A stretch of DNA of 64,000 nucleotides from Kluyvera cryocrescens NBRC 102467 (lineage in GTDB: Bacteria; Pseudomonadota; Gammaproteobacteria; Enterobacterales; Enterobacteriaceae): positions 62,001-126,000 of the forward strand of contig NZ_BCTM01000003.1 of the NCBI RefSeq assembly GCF_001571285.1, in the 5' to 3' direction. Of this stretch, positions 52,837-62,104 are shown piece by piece. How positions within the stretch are numbered: position 1 is the first letter of the stretch; every line of letters begins with the position of its first letter. The position numbers and the translations under genes are program-made. The notes under the pieces are model-generated. The model was not told the DNA's origin. It saw only the letters and a list, made by a program, of their open reading frames with translations, and did not search any database.

Positions 52837-53655
52837 ATGCAAAAAGAACGCTCTGCGCATATTGATCAACAAACCCTCGACAGTTGGCAAGCCGATGGGG
52901 TGGTGTTACTAAAAGGCGTATTCACGCCGTGGATTGACAGTCTGGCCAGCGGCGTGGCGGCGCTGATGGATAATCCCAGTGAATATGGTCATGCGCGAAC
53001 GGTGATCCCCAAAGATGGCTCGGCACCGTTTTTTCAGGACTACTGTAACTGGTCGCGGATCCCGGAGTTTGAGGATTTTGTCTTTCACTCAGCGGCGGCA
53101 GAAATCGCGGCAGCGTTAATGCAATCGCAAACGGCGCGATTTTTTCATGAACATACGCTGGTGAAGCAGCCGGGTGGCAGTACGGTCACGCCCTGGCATC
53201 ATGACCAGCCTTATTACTGTGTTTCCGGGCAGCAAAATGTCAGCTTCTGGATCCCGCTTGATCCGGTGGCGGAACCCACGTCACTGCGTTGTATTCGCGG
53301 TTCGCATCGCTGGGAGGCGGAATACAGTCCTACCCGTTTTAATGGCACCAAACTGTACGATCACGCGCGTTTTCACACGCTGCCGGATATCGATGCGCAT
53401 GAAGAGGACTATGACATTGTCAGTTGGGCGCTGGAACCCGGCGATGCCGTGGCTTTCCATTTCCGAACGGTTCATGGGGCGCGAGGAAACCATACCGCGC
53501 GTTCGAGACGGGTCTTTTCCGCGCGGTGGGTGGGTGATGATGCGGCCTTTGCCGAACGCGGAGGGGTCACTTCACCACCGTTTCCCGAGCTGACGCTGCG
53601 CGACGGTGAGCCGCTGATTTCGACGCTCTTTCCTCAAGTCTGGCCGCGTGGATAA
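52837..53655 (+). CDS. PhyH-family Fe(II)/2-oxoglutarate dioxygenase, second copy
   Basis: The 272-residue protein has iron ligands His121-x-Asp123 (TPWHHDQPYY) and His213 (RTVHGARGNH), with Arg in the ARSRRVFSARW stretch suited to 2-oxoglutarate. The HHDQPYY form differs from WHQD in the first copy, so the two are not recent duplicates. It lies 39 bp after the ArgE-like gene and closes the rightward arm, 56 bp before the convergent tynA stop. Together the copies imply two separate hydroxylations or two related substrates. Confidence 0.9.
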   Translation: MQKERSAHIDQQTLDSWQADGVVLLKGVFTPWIDSLASGVAALMDNPSEYGHARTVIPKDGSAPFFQDYCNWSRIPEFEDFVFHSAAAEIAAALMQSQTARFFHEHTLVKQPGGSTVTPWHHDQPYYCVSGQQNVSFWIPLDPVAEPTSLRCIRGSHRWEAEYSPTRFNGTKLYDHARFHTLPDIDAHEEDYDIVSWALEPGDAVAFHFRTVHGARGNHTARSRRVFSARWVGDDAAFAERGGVTSPPFPELTLRDGEPLISTLFPQVWPRG

Positions 53656-53662
53656 ATAAAAA

Positions 53663-53693
53663 GGGCGGTAAAATCATGCCGATTTTACCGCCC
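53663..53693. terminator. Bidirectional terminator between the cluster and tynA
   Basis: GGGCGGTAAAATC (53663-53675) pairs perfectly with GATTTTACCGCCC (53681-53693); the loop is ATGCC. It lies between two convergent stops (53655 and 53711), with an A/T run on the left giving a U-tract for tynA transcripts. Confidence 0.88.
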
Positions 53694-53710
53694 GTTGCGC
53701 ATGCGAAACG

Positions 53711-55978
53711 TTATTTCTTCTTCTCGCCCAGCGTTGGAGTTTCGTCGAAGAAGTTCCACGGTTTCAACAGCGCATGGGCCCATTCGGTTGGCATAATCGG
53801 CCACTCTTCGGCGCGTGCGACGTGGGTGGTGCCGGTGGTAATCCATACCACGTCATCGTTATTTTTCAGCGACTCGTCATCCTTCGCATACTCTCCCAGG
53901 CCGGTGTCATGCACCGAACGGTTCGGGTACTTGCCTTCCGGATAACGCTCTTCCTGATGGTAACGGGTGACCCACAGCTGTTTATCCATAAAGCTCAAAC
54001 GATGATAAATCCACTCATCTGGCGCAAATTTCGCGCCGGTTGCCGCCGGATGCGTCCCGCCTGCGTAAGGGATAATCTGGTATGACACCGGATTGCCCAT
54101 ACGGTTTTCTTTGGTGGTGTTGCTCAGCAGGCGAATGGTGCCTGGGTCATATTTCTGCGCGGCTTTCTGCTCAGTTTCGATGTCGTACTGATTCACCTGC
54201 ATGGTGCTGGTACGCGGGCCGCCGCTGGTGTTAGGTTTCACTTCCGGATCCATCGCCACCAGGCTGTTATTCTCGCCGTCCACGTCGAGATCGAGGCGGA
54301 AGTTGTAAATATGCTGGTGAGTCGTGCCGACGATATTATGGTCGATCAGCGTACCGTAGCGGGTATCGTCTTTGGCGCTTGGATCGTGCATGGTTTTCGC
54401 CAGCACGCCTTTCACCGCTTCGATCCCGGTTGCACCGGCATCAATACCAATGGTGCCGTTTTCGTGGAATACCCAGTCGAAGATGTAGTCATAGTTGCCG
54501 ACGGTGCTTATCCAGCGCACCACCAATTCGCGACGTTCGGTACTGACGTTCGGCTGGCCCATCTCCTGGTGCTTATATTCCGGCCCGGCGTAACGTTCAA
54601 AGATTGCCACCGCGCGTGGAATGGTGGTTGGCGTACCGGTGTAGTCGGCAATGGTTTCGTCCAGCAGTACGGCGTTGGACGGTGCGTCTTTGCCGCGGGC
54701 GATAGGCGAGGTCAGGGTGCCCATACCGTAATCGCCGGAGTCCAGATACGCTTTGAAGTACCAGCCGACATCCGGGTCGCCGTAAGGCACGATCATGCCG
54801 CCCAGCGATCCTTCGTACATCACCTGACGTTTTTTACCGTTGTCGTTATAGGTGACGGTAGAGAGAATCGGCCCGACGCGGGAGTTCAGCCGCAGGTGGA
54901 AGTCCCAGTTCTGCCAGTGCACCATATCGCCGGTGATGGTGTAGTTTTTACCTTCTGGTTCGATGATATCCAGCGGTTTCACCGATTTTGCTACGCGGTC
55001 GCGACCATCAAATGGCCGGGATTCCATCGGCACGGGAATGACCGGGCCTTCTTCAATTTTGATGATTTTTTTCTGCTCAAGGTCAACCACGGCCACCAGG
55101 TTTTCAATGGGGTGTGCCCAGTAGTTGCCGTCACCTGTGTCGAGATAGCTGACCACTTTCAGCAAGCGCGCGTCCTGCTTGAGGCCATCTTTGCCATCGA
55201 AATAACCGACGGTCAGCGGCGTGGTGACGACCTTGGTGGTGTCTTTAATACCGTGCTTTTTCAGCACTTCAGCAAACTCGGTGCTGGCGTTAATGATGTT
55301 CTGCACGCTGACGAAATCGTCAATCAGCACCATGCCATGGGCGTCTTTAATGGGCGTCCAGGAGAGGATCTTTTTGTTTTGCAGATCGACGACGGCTTCA
55401 ATCACGTGTTTCCCGTCGAGCATAATCACGTCGGCGGTGCGCGGTGTATTCACCGGTGTGCCGTTCAGGGCAAAGTCCCATACCGCTTTTTTATCCGGTT
55501 CATGCAGGGAAATTTCGGTGAAACGGGTGTTGGCCTGGAACTCCGGCGCGGCTTTCACAATCGTTACCGCTTGGCCAATCTCTGCGGAGGACAGCGAGTT
55601 CAGCGGGTGTGGCACTTTCTCAACCTGGAAGGTCTGATCAAGGCCGGATTGGAAAACGTCGTTGATGAAGGTGTCAGAAACCCACGCCTTGCCTTGCTTC
55701 ATCACCACCGGAACCTGCAAATTCAGGGTTTTTCCGTTGAGGATCGCGGTTTTCGCGCCCGGTTTCACTTTTACATAGGCGCCGTCTTTAATCAGGGTGT
55801 ACATCTGCGCATAGTCATCCCACTGCACATCCGCGCCAAATTCCTGCAACGTTTTGTCCATTGGCACCATATGCGCTTCGCCGCCGTGGGCGATGGCCGG
55901 GCTCTGCCAGGCGCAACACAGTGCGATAGCCAGCGCGAGCGCCGTTTTACGTTTAGACAGATTCAAAGCTTTAGACAT
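53711..55978 (-). CDS. tynA: TynA, periplasmic copper amine oxidase
   Basis: The 755-residue precursor has a signal peptide (ALALAIALCCAWQSPAIA, then HGG). The topaquinone tyrosine lies in VGNYDYIFDW, copper ligands in HQHIYNF (His-x-His), and the third His in VTRYHQEERYPEG. It oxidises tyramine, phenylethylamine and related amines to aldehydes, releasing ammonia and hydrogen peroxide; FeaB then acts on the aldehyde. Length is within two residues of E. coli TynA. The usual neighbour feaB is about 41 kb away here. A long frame on the opposite strand is a shadow. Confidence 0.96.
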   Translation of the reverse strand: MSKALNLSKRKTALALAIALCCAWQSPAIAHGGEAHMVPMDKTLQEFGADVQWDDYAQMYTLIKDGAYVKVKPGAKTAILNGKTLNLQVPVVMKQGKAWVSDTFINDVFQSGLDQTFQVEKVPHPLNSLSSAEIGQAVTIVKAAPEFQANTRFTEISLHEPDKKAVWDFALNGTPVNTPRTADVIMLDGKHVIEAVVDLQNKKILSWTPIKDAHGMVLIDDFVSVQNIINASTEFAEVLKKHGIKDTTKVVTTPLTVGYFDGKDGLKQDARLLKVVSYLDTGDGNYWAHPIENLVAVVDLEQKKIIKIEEGPVIPVPMESRPFDGRDRVAKSVKPLDIIEPEGKNYTITGDMVHWQNWDFHLRLNSRVGPILSTVTYNDNGKKRQVMYEGSLGGMIVPYGDPDVGWYFKAYLDSGDYGMGTLTSPIARGKDAPSNAVLLDETIADYTGTPTTIPRAVAIFERYAGPEYKHQEMGQPNVSTERRELVVRWISTVGNYDYIFDWVFHENGTIGIDAGATGIEAVKGVLAKTMHDPSAKDDTRYGTLIDHNIVGTTHQHIYNFRLDLDVDGENNSLVAMDPEVKPNTSGGPRTSTMQVNQYDIETEQKAAQKYDPGTIRLLSNTTKENRMGNPVSYQIIPYAGGTHPAATGAKFAPDEWIYHRLSFMDKQLWVTRYHQEERYPEGKYPNRSVHDTGLGEYAKDDESLKNNDDVVWITTGTTHVARAEEWPIMPTEWAHALLKPWNFFDETPTLGEKKK

Positions 55979-56085
55979 TGTGACCTCATCTTATCGTTAT
56001 GTTGTGCCGTGCCAGGCTTTTCTTGTTCAGTCTCTTAACCTAACAGCCGAGCGTCATTAAGCGTTTGCTTGCGCTTGCCAGGTTA

Positions 56086-56101
56086 TTTGTCAGTTTTGCC
56101 A
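56086..56101 (-). promoter_or_regulatory. Candidate FeaR site upstream of tynA
   Basis: On the minus strand TGGCAAAACTGACAAA fits the TGNCA-N8-AAA FeaR motif (as recalled), 108 bp before the tynA start. A near-match, one base longer in spacing, lies at 56064-56080. Confidence 0.55.
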
Positions 56102-56110
56102 GTTACAAAA

Positions 56111-56130
56111 AATGCCTCCGCAGAGGCATT
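56111..56130 (-). terminator. paaZ terminator
   Basis: AATGCCTC (56111-56118) and GAGGCATT (56123-56130) form a perfect 8-bp stem with loop CGCA, 64 bp beyond the paaZ stop. The A-run 56107-56112 provides a U-tract on the minus strand. Confidence 0.75.
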
Positions 56131-56194
56131 GGGTAAATTGTTGCGCTGGCTCGACGTTGGCACACGCCGTTATCGTGCCGGGGTGACGGCTGCG

Positions 56195-58240
56195 CTAGGC
56201 AGGAAAATCCCCCTGCTGACGGGCAACCAGCGTCAGGATGGAGTAGAGGGCGACCGCCTGCTGATGCTGGTTGAAAATTTCCACCGACCATTCCACCACG
56301 CCGGTGGCTTTCTCTTCGGCATTGCGCTGACGTTTGACGGTTTTACGCTTGCAGGTCAGGCGAACCTGAATGGTATCGCCCGGCTTAACCGGTTCGATAA
56401 AGCGCAGGTTTTCCATACCGTAGTTGGCGATAACCGGGCCGACGCCCGCATCAACAAACAGACCGGCAGCGGCAGAAATCAGGAAGTAACCGTGCACCAC
56501 GCGCTCGCCAAAAATCGACTCGGCGGCGGCGATTTTGTCCATGTGAGCGTAGAAGTGATCGCCGCTCAGACAGGCGAAGTTGACGATGTCCGCTTCGGTC
56601 AGCGTCCGGCGCGGGGTCAGCAGGCTATCGCCCGGTTGGATCTCTTCGAAATATTTACGGAACGGGTGAATGCGATCTTCCGCGACCTGCGCGCCGCGGA
56701 CCCACTGCTGGCCGATAGCGGCCAGCATGGTTGGGCTGCCCTGAATCGCCGTGCGCTGCATGTAATGTTTCACCGAACGCAGGCCGCCCAGCTCCTCGCC
56801 ACCGCCGGCACGTCCCGGACCACCGTGGACCAACTGCGGCAGCGGGGAACCGTGGCCGGTTGACTCAACGGAGGATTCTTCGTTCAGCACCTGAATACGA
56901 CCGTGCGCACGCGCTGCACCGAGAATAAACTCACGGGCCAGCGCACCGCTGGCGGTGACCAGCGTACCGGCCAGGCTGCCTTCACCCGCGCGCGCCAGTT
57001 GCATAGCGTGTTCGCTATTCTGATACGGCATCAGCGTGGCAACGGGGCCAAAGGCTTCAATGGCGTGAACGGCGGAGACTTCATCCGGCTGGGTGCACAG
57101 CAACAGCGTTGGCGGGAAGAAGGCCCCGGCGGCGTTCAGATCGGCTTTTCCACCCAGCAAAACCTCACAGCCGGACTGCACGAGGCGGTTGACGTTGTCC
57201 TGCACATCCTGGCGCTGCTCGGCGTTAACCAGCGCCCCCATTTTGACGCCTTCCTGCGCCGGATCGCCGACCACCACTTTTTGCAGACGGGCAATCAGCG
57301 CGTCGCTCACCGCCTTAATCTGCGTCTGCGGCACAATAATACGGCGAATGGCGGTACATTTTTGTCCGGCTTTCGCCGTCATCTCACGCACCACTTCGCG
57401 GATAAACAGCGCGAATTCCGGTTGTTCTGGCGTGACATCTTCGCCCAGCACGCAGCAGTTGAGGGAGTCAGCCTCCATGGTAAATGGAATGGATTTTTCC
57501 ACCAGATTAGGGTGCACGCGCAGCTGCTGGCCGGTATGGGCCGAACCGGTAAAGGTCACCACGTCCTGGCTATCGAGTTCGTCGAGCAGGGAGCCCGCGC
57601 CGCCGCAAATCAGGCTAATGGCCCCGTTTGGTACCAGGCCGCTTTCGACAATCGCTTTGACCATTGCCTGCGTCAATTGTGCGGTGGCGGTGGCCGGTTT
57701 GATGATCGCCGGCATCCCGGCAAGCCAGGTTGGCGCCAGCTTTTCTAACATCCCCCAGCACGGGAAGTTGAAGGCGTTGATATGTACCGCCACCCCAGAT
57801 TTCGAGGTCAGCACGTGGCGTGCGGCAAAGCCGCCTTGTTTTGACAGGGGGATAAGCTCATCTTCCGGCCACAGAGTGTCGTCCGGCAGCTCGCGTCCGC
57901 CAAGCCCAGCATAGGTGAAGAGGGTACCGATACCGCCTTCAATATCCACCCAACTGTCGGCACGGGTGGCGCCGGTTTCGGCAGAAATGGCGTAGAAATC
58001 AGCTTTTAGCTCCAGCAGATGTTTTGCCACCGCTTTGAGCATTGCGCTGCGTTCAATAAAAGTCATTGCCTGTAAGGCTTTGCCACCGTTCTCGATAGCG
58101 AAACGACGCGCCTGCGCCATATCCAGACCTTCGCTGGTCACTTCCCACAGTGCTTCGCCGCTGATGGCGTGATGAATGGTGCGGGGACGGCCCTGGCCTG
58201 TCTGCCAGGTGCCGGATAAATAGCTGGCTAACTTCTGCAT
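56195..58240 (-). CDS. paaZ: PaaZ, oxepin-CoA hydrolase/3-oxo-5,6-dehydrosuberyl-CoA semialdehyde dehydrogenase
   Basis: The 681-residue bifunctional enzyme has an N-terminal aldehyde dehydrogenase ([25 protein letters not shown], catalytic Cys in [10 protein letters not shown]) and a C-terminal MaoC-like hydratase ([33 protein letters not shown]). It opens the oxepin-CoA ring and oxidises the resulting aldehyde in phenylacetate degradation. Length equals the E. coli protein. It is divergent from paaA across a shared regulatory region. Confidence 0.96.
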   Translation of the reverse strand: MQKLASYLSGTWQTGQGRPRTIHHAISGEALWEVTSEGLDMAQARRFAIENGGKALQAMTFIERSAMLKAVAKHLLELKADFYAISAETGATRADSWVDIEGGIGTLFTYAGLGGRELPDDTLWPEDELIPLSKQGGFAARHVLTSKSGVAVHINAFNFPCWGMLEKLAPTWLAGMPAIIKPATATAQLTQAMVKAIVESGLVPNGAISLICGGAGSLLDELDSQDVVTFTGSAHTGQQLRVHPNLVEKSIPFTMEADSLNCCVLGEDVTPEQPEFALFIREVVREMTAKAGQKCTAIRRIIVPQTQIKAVSDALIARLQKVVVGDPAQEGVKMGALVNAEQRQDVQDNVNRLVQSGCEVLLGGKADLNAAGAFFPPTLLLCTQPDEVSAVHAIEAFGPVATLMPYQNSEHAMQLARAGEGSLAGTLVTASGALAREFILGAARAHGRIQVLNEESSVESTGHGSPLPQLVHGGPGRAGGGEELGGLRSVKHYMQRTAIQGSPTMLAAIGQQWVRGAQVAEDRIHPFRKYFEEIQPGDSLLTPRRTLTEADIVNFACLSGDHFYAHMDKIAAAESIFGERVVHGYFLISAAAGLFVDAGVGPVIANYGMENLRFIEPVKPGDTIQVRLTCKRKTVKRQRNAEEKATGVVEWSVEIFNQHQQAVALYSILTLVARQQGDFPA

Positions 58241-58525
58241 CGTAAATCTCCAGATATGTTACGTAATCTCGCTATAAATAGTTCTTTTCTGAATCACAAA
58301 ATGCAAGCCTGATTTTAATAATTTATTAACAATGCGATCGCGGACACGAAGCGATAATAGGTCATCTGGCTGTTAATAAAGGATTTTGCAAAAGCCTTTG
58401 CGGTACGCATCACAAAATTCACAAACAAAATTTGTGGTTTTATTTAACTAAGATGTAACTTTTACAAAACAAAGTGATTCACAAAAATTGATTTGTTGAA
58501 TTTATCGGAATCATAAGGTGATGAC
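58241..58525. promoter_or_regulatory. Divergent paaZ/paaA promoter region
   Basis: These 285 bases between the divergent starts contain no gene. They are AT-rich, with CRP- and IHF-like AT tracts that cannot be assigned with certainty. A GAATCA half-site lies at 58291-58296 on the paaZ side, and a complete PaaX-type dyad on the paaA side. Confidence 0.6.
58475..58513. promoter_or_regulatory. PaaX-type operator upstream of paaA
   Basis: TGATTC (58475-58480) and GAATCA (58508-58513) are separated by exactly 27 bases, the spacing I recall for the E. coli PaaX operator. It ends 12 bp before paaA. PaaX releases DNA on binding phenylacetyl-CoA. Confidence 0.7.
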
Positions 58526-59455
58526 GTGACAGAAGAACAACGCTTTGACCAGCGCATCGCGCAGGAAACAGCCATCGAACCGCAGGACTGGATGCCCGAT
58601 GCCTACCGTAAAACGCTGATCCGTCAGATTGGCCAGCATGCGCACTCCGAGATTGTCGGCATGCTGCCGGAAGGCAACTGGATCACCCGCGCCCCAACGC
58701 TTCGTCGCAAAGCGATTCTGCTGGCGAAAGTGCAGGATGAAGCCGGGCACGGCCTGTATCTCTACAGCGCCGCCGAAACCCTCGGCTGCGCCCGTGAAGA
58801 TCTGTACCAGAAGATGCTTGATGGGCAGATGAAGTATTCCTCCATCTTTAACTACCCAACCCTGACCTGGGCCGACATCGGCGTGATTGGCTGGCTGGTT
58901 GATGGCGCGGCGATCGTTAACCAGGTTGCGCTGTGCCGGACTTCATATGGCCCGTATGCACGAGCAATGGTGAAAATCTGTAAAGAAGAGAGCTTCCACC
59001 AGCGCCAGGGCTTTGAAGCTTGCATGGCGCTGGCCGCGGGCAGCGAAGAGCAGCGCCAAATGCTGCAAGACGCGATTAACCGTTTCTGGTGGCCTGCGCT
59101 CATGATGTTTGGCCCAAGCGATGACAACTCCCCCAACAGCGCGCGCAGCATGGCGTGGAAAATCAAACTGCACTCCAACGATGAACTGCGACAGCGCTTT
59201 GTCGACAACACCGTCCCACAGGTCGCGATCCTCGGCATGCAAGTGCCGGATGCCGACCTGCAGCTGGACGCGGAGACCGGCCACTATCGTTACGGCGAAA
59301 TTGACTGGCAGGAACTCAACGAAGTTATCAACGGGCGTGGGATTTGTAACCACGAACGTCTGGGCGCGAAACGTAAGGCCTGGGAAGAGGGGGCATGGGT
59401 GCGCGAAGCCGCGCTGGCACATGCTCAAAAACAACAGGCCCGCAACGCCGCCTAA
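58526..59455 (+). CDS. paaA: PaaA, catalytic subunit of phenylacetyl-CoA 1,2-epoxidase
   Basis: The 309-residue di-iron protein has the ferritin-like ligand pattern: [20 protein letters not shown] (Glu-x-x-His) and a later [14 protein letters not shown]. With PaaC as structural partner, PaaB as bridge and PaaE as reductase, it epoxidises phenylacetyl-CoA. A GTG start at 58526 follows AAGGTGATGAC; length equals the E. coli protein. It is the first gene of the paaABCDEFG(H) operon. Confidence 0.96.
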   Translation: MTEEQRFDQRIAQETAIEPQDWMPDAYRKTLIRQIGQHAHSEIVGMLPEGNWITRAPTLRRKAILLAKVQDEAGHGLYLYSAAETLGCAREDLYQKMLDGQMKYSSIFNYPTLTWADIGVIGWLVDGAAIVNQVALCRTSYGPYARAMVKICKEESFHQRQGFEACMALAAGSEEQRQMLQDAINRFWWPALMMFGPSDDNSPNSARSMAWKIKLHSNDELRQRFVDNTVPQVAILGMQVPDADLQLDAETGHYRYGEIDWQELNEVINGRGICNHERLGAKRKAWEEGAWVREAALAHAQKQQARNAA

Positions 59456-59466
59456 GGAGAAAGAGA

Positions 59467-59754
59467 ATGAGCAACACATACTGGCCGTTATACGAAGTTT
59501 TTGTCCGCAGCAAACAGGGGCTGTCGCACCGCCACGTGGGAAGCCTGCACGCCGCTGATGACCAGATGGCGCTGGAAAATGCCCGCGATGCCTACACCCG
59601 TCGCAGCGAAGGCTGCTCTATCTGGGTGGTAAAAGCCAGCAGCATCGTCGCCTCGCAGCCAGAAGAGCGCGGTGAGTTCTTCGATCCGGCGGAAAGCAAA
59701 GTCTACCGTCACCCGACGTTCTATACCGTGCCGGACGGCATGGAACATATGTGA
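59467..59754 (+). CDS. paaB: PaaB, small subunit of phenylacetyl-CoA epoxidase
   Basis: The 95-residue protein starts MSNTYWPLYEVFVRSKQGLS and includes HVGSLHAADDQMALENARD, the standard PaaB sequence. It bridges PaaAC heterodimers in the epoxidase. AAGGAGAAAGAG precedes ATG 59467; the gene is 11 bp after paaA. Confidence 0.96.
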   Translation: MSNTYWPLYEVFVRSKQGLSHRHVGSLHAADDQMALENARDAYTRRSEGCSIWVVKASSIVASQPEERGEFFDPAESKVYRHPTFYTVPDGMEHM

Positions 59755-59761
59755 GGCAGCG

Positions 59762-60517
59762 ATGAATAACCTGAATCCTGTTGCAACGTATGCCCTGCGT
59801 CTGGGCGATAACGGCCTCGTGCTGGCCCAGCGCTTGGGCGCCTGGTGCGGCCATGCGCCGGAGCTGGAGATTGACCTGGCGCTGGCCAATATCGGTCTGG
59901 ATCTGCTGGGGCAGGCGCGCAACTTCTTAAGCTATGCCGCCGAACTTTCCGGCAGCGGCGACGAAGATACGCTGGCCTTCGGCCGCGACGAACGTCAGTT
60001 CCGCAATCTGCTGCTGGTTGAACAACCGAACGGTAACTTTGCCGACACGATCGCTCGTCAGTTCTTTATCGACGTCTGGCACGTCGCGTTGTTCAGCCGC
60101 CTGGTCAACAGCCGCGATGCGCAGATTGCCGCGATTGCCGCCAAAGGGCTGAAAGAAGTGCGCTATCACCAGCGTTTTAGCCGCGGTTGGCTGGAGCGCC
60201 TGGGCAACGGTACCGACCTCTCCGCGCAGCGGATGCAGCAGGCGGTCGACAACCTGTGGCGCTTTACCGGCGAGCTGTTTATGGCCGATGAGCTGGAGTT
60301 AGCGCTGGTTGAGCAGGGGATCGCCGTCGACTCGCGTGAACTTCAGGCCGAATGGCAGGCAACGGTGCATACCGCGCTGCTCGACTCCGGCTTACAGATC
60401 CCGCAGGAAGCCGCGTTCCGCAGCGGCGGTAAGCAGGGGCTGCACAGTGAACATCTGGGGCCGATGCTGGCGGAAATGCAGTATCTGCAGCGCGCGTATC
60501 CCGGTCAGCAGTGGTAA
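59762..60517 (+). CDS. paaC: PaaC, structural subunit of phenylacetyl-CoA epoxidase
   Basis: The 251-residue ferritin-fold protein starts MNNLNPVATYALRLGDNGLV and has LDLLGQARNFLSYAAEL and KEVRYHQRFSRGW. It lacks a full di-iron ligand set and supports PaaA, as in E. coli (about 248 residues). The start at ATG 59762 is 7 bp after the paaB stop. Confidence 0.95.
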   Translation: MNNLNPVATYALRLGDNGLVLAQRLGAWCGHAPELEIDLALANIGLDLLGQARNFLSYAAELSGSGDEDTLAFGRDERQFRNLLLVEQPNGNFADTIARQFFIDVWHVALFSRLVNSRDAQIAAIAAKGLKEVRYHQRFSRGWLERLGNGTDLSAQRMQQAVDNLWRFTGELFMADELELALVEQGIAVDSRELQAEWQATVHTALLDSGLQIPQEAAFRSGGKQGLHSEHLGPMLAEMQYLQRAYPGQQW

Positions 60518-60528
60518 CGGAGGTGGTT

Positions 60529-61026
60529 ATGCAACGTCTGGCTGCAATCGCACCCGCCGAGGTGCGCACCGTCTGGGGATTGCTCAGCGCCATCCCCGAT
60601 CCGGAAGTGCCGGTACTGACGATTACCGACCTTGGCATGGTGCGCCGCGTCGAACGTCACGGCGACGGCTGGGTGATTGGCTTCACGCCGACCTATTCCG
60701 GTTGCCCGGCAACCGAACACCTGCTGGCGGAGATCCGTTCGGTGATGACCGAGCACGGCTACACGCCGGTGCACATTGTTCTGCAGCTTGACCCGGCATG
60801 GACCACCGATTGGATGAGCCCGGACGCCCGCGAGCGTCTGCGCCAGTACGGCATTAGCCCGCCGCAGGCCCACGCCTGTCATGCGGGAATGCCCAGCGAA
60901 GTGCTGTGCCCGCGCTGCGGTAGCACCCACACCTCGCTGATTAGCGAATTCGGTTCGACGGCCTGTAAAGCGCTCTATCGCTGCGACAGTTGCCGTGAAC
61001 CCTTTGATTACTTTAAATGTATTTGA
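60529..61026 (+). CDS. paaD: PaaD, iron-sulfur assembly-type factor for the epoxidase
   Basis: The 165-residue protein has an N-terminal MIP18/DUF59 domain (LSAIPDPEVPVLTITDLGMV, YSGCPATE) and a C-terminal zinc ribbon-like part (CPRCGSTHTS ... YRCDSCREPFDYFKC). It is needed for active epoxidase, probably maturing the PaaE cluster. ATG 60529 with GGAGG upstream matches the E. coli length exactly. Confidence 0.95.
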   Translation: MQRLAAIAPAEVRTVWGLLSAIPDPEVPVLTITDLGMVRRVERHGDGWVIGFTPTYSGCPATEHLLAEIRSVMTEHGYTPVHIVLQLDPAWTTDWMSPDARERLRQYGISPPQAHACHAGMPSEVLCPRCGSTHTSLISEFGSTACKALYRCDSCREPFDYFKCI

Positions 61027-61033
61027 GGTTGCG

Positions 61034-62104
61034 ATGACAACATTTCATTCGCTTACCGTGGCAAGCGTCGAACCGGAAACCCGCGATGCGGTGACCATCA
61101 CCTTCGCCATTCCCGACGCGCTGCGTACCGAGTACGCCTTTCGCCCCGGCCAGCATCTGACGCTGAAAACCCGCCTTGGCGGTGAAGAACTGCGCCGCTG
61201 CTACTCCATCTGCCGTAGCCGAACGCCTGCTGAAATCAGCGTGGCGGTGAAAGCTATCGACGGCGGCCGCTTCTCGCGCTATGCCCAGAGCGATATTCAG
61301 CAGGGCATGGAATTTGACGTGATGGTGCCGCAGGGCCACTTTGGCTATCAGCCATCGGCCGAACGCTGTGCCAATTACCTGGCGATTGCCGCCGGTTCCG
61401 GTATCACCCCGATGATGGCGATTATTGAAGCCACGCTGGCGACAGAAAACAACAGCCGTTTCACGCTGATTTACGGCAACCGCAGCAGCCACAGCATGAT
61501 GTTCCGTCAGGCGCTGGCCGATCTGAAAGACCGCTATCCGCAGCGTTTGCAGGTGGTGCACCTGTTCAGCCAGGAATCAATGGACAGCGATCTGCTGCAA
61601 GGGCGCATTGACGGCGACAAGCTGCGCGCGCTCTCCGAACACCTGCTTGATTTCAGCCGCTTTGACGACGCCTTTATCTGCGGCCCGTCGGCAATGATGG
61701 ACGACGCGGAAACCACGCTGCGCGCCCTCGGTATGCCGGAGAAATCCATTCACCTTGAGCGTTTCAACACCCCTGGCACCAGCGTGAAGCGCGCTACCGG
61801 TGTGCAGGCGGAAGGCCGTACCGTCACGCTGCGTCAGGATGGCCGTGAGCGCCTGATTTCTCTGAGCGCCGAGGACGACAGTATTCTGGATGCCGCGCTG
61901 CGCCAGGGGGCGGACCTGCCGTTCGCCTGTAAAGGCGGCGTGTGCGCGACCTGTAAATGCAAAGTGGTCCGCGGCGAAGTGGCGATGGCCGCTAACTACA
62001 GCCTGGAAGCCGATGAACTGGCCGCCGGCTATGTCCTGAGCTGCCAGGCGCTGCCCACCAGCGGCGACGTGGTGGTCGACTTTGATGCGCGGGGGATGGC
62101 ATGA
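61034..62104 (+). CDS. paaE: PaaE, NADPH-dependent reductase of the epoxidase
   Basis: The 356-residue reductase has an FAD-binding barrel (RRCYSICRS), an NADPH domain (AAGSGITPMMAIIEATL, FICGPSAMMDD) and a C-terminal plant-type [2Fe-2S] ferredoxin domain (CKGGVCATCKCKV ... VLSCQ). It passes electrons to PaaA. Its stop overlaps the paaF start (ATGA). Confidence 0.96.
   Translation: MTTFHSLTVASVEPETRDAVTITFAIPDALRTEYAFRPGQHLTLKTRLGGEELRRCYSICRSRTPAEISVAVKAIDGGRFSRYAQSDIQQGMEFDVMVPQGHFGYQPSAERCANYLAIAAGSGITPMMAIIEATLATENNSRFTLIYGNRSSHSMMFRQALADLKDRYPQRLQVVHLFSQESMDSDLLQGRIDGDKLRALSEHLLDFSRFDDAFICGPSAMMDDAETTLRALGMPEKSIHLERFNTPGTSVKRATGVQAEGRTVTLRQDGRERLISLSAEDDSILDAALRQGADLPFACKGGVCATCKCKVVRGEVAMAANYSLEADELAAGYVLSCQALPTSGDVVVDFDARGMA

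Noticed and set aside
12256..53655. One integrated genomic island or prophage with integrase and att sites
   Set aside because: No integrase, tRNA gene or flanking direct repeats were seen at either boundary; the only mobile elements are IS1 and the IS30-type element.
54311..56038. 575-codon open frame on the plus strand opposite tynA
   Set aside because: It is antisense to a fully recognised gene; its translation is rich in His, Phe and Val with no domain, as expected from codon bias of the opposite strand.
56069..57748. Two long plus-strand frames (264 and 281 codons) opposite paaZ
   Set aside because: Both are shadows of paaZ, with compositionally unnatural translations and no ribosome sites.
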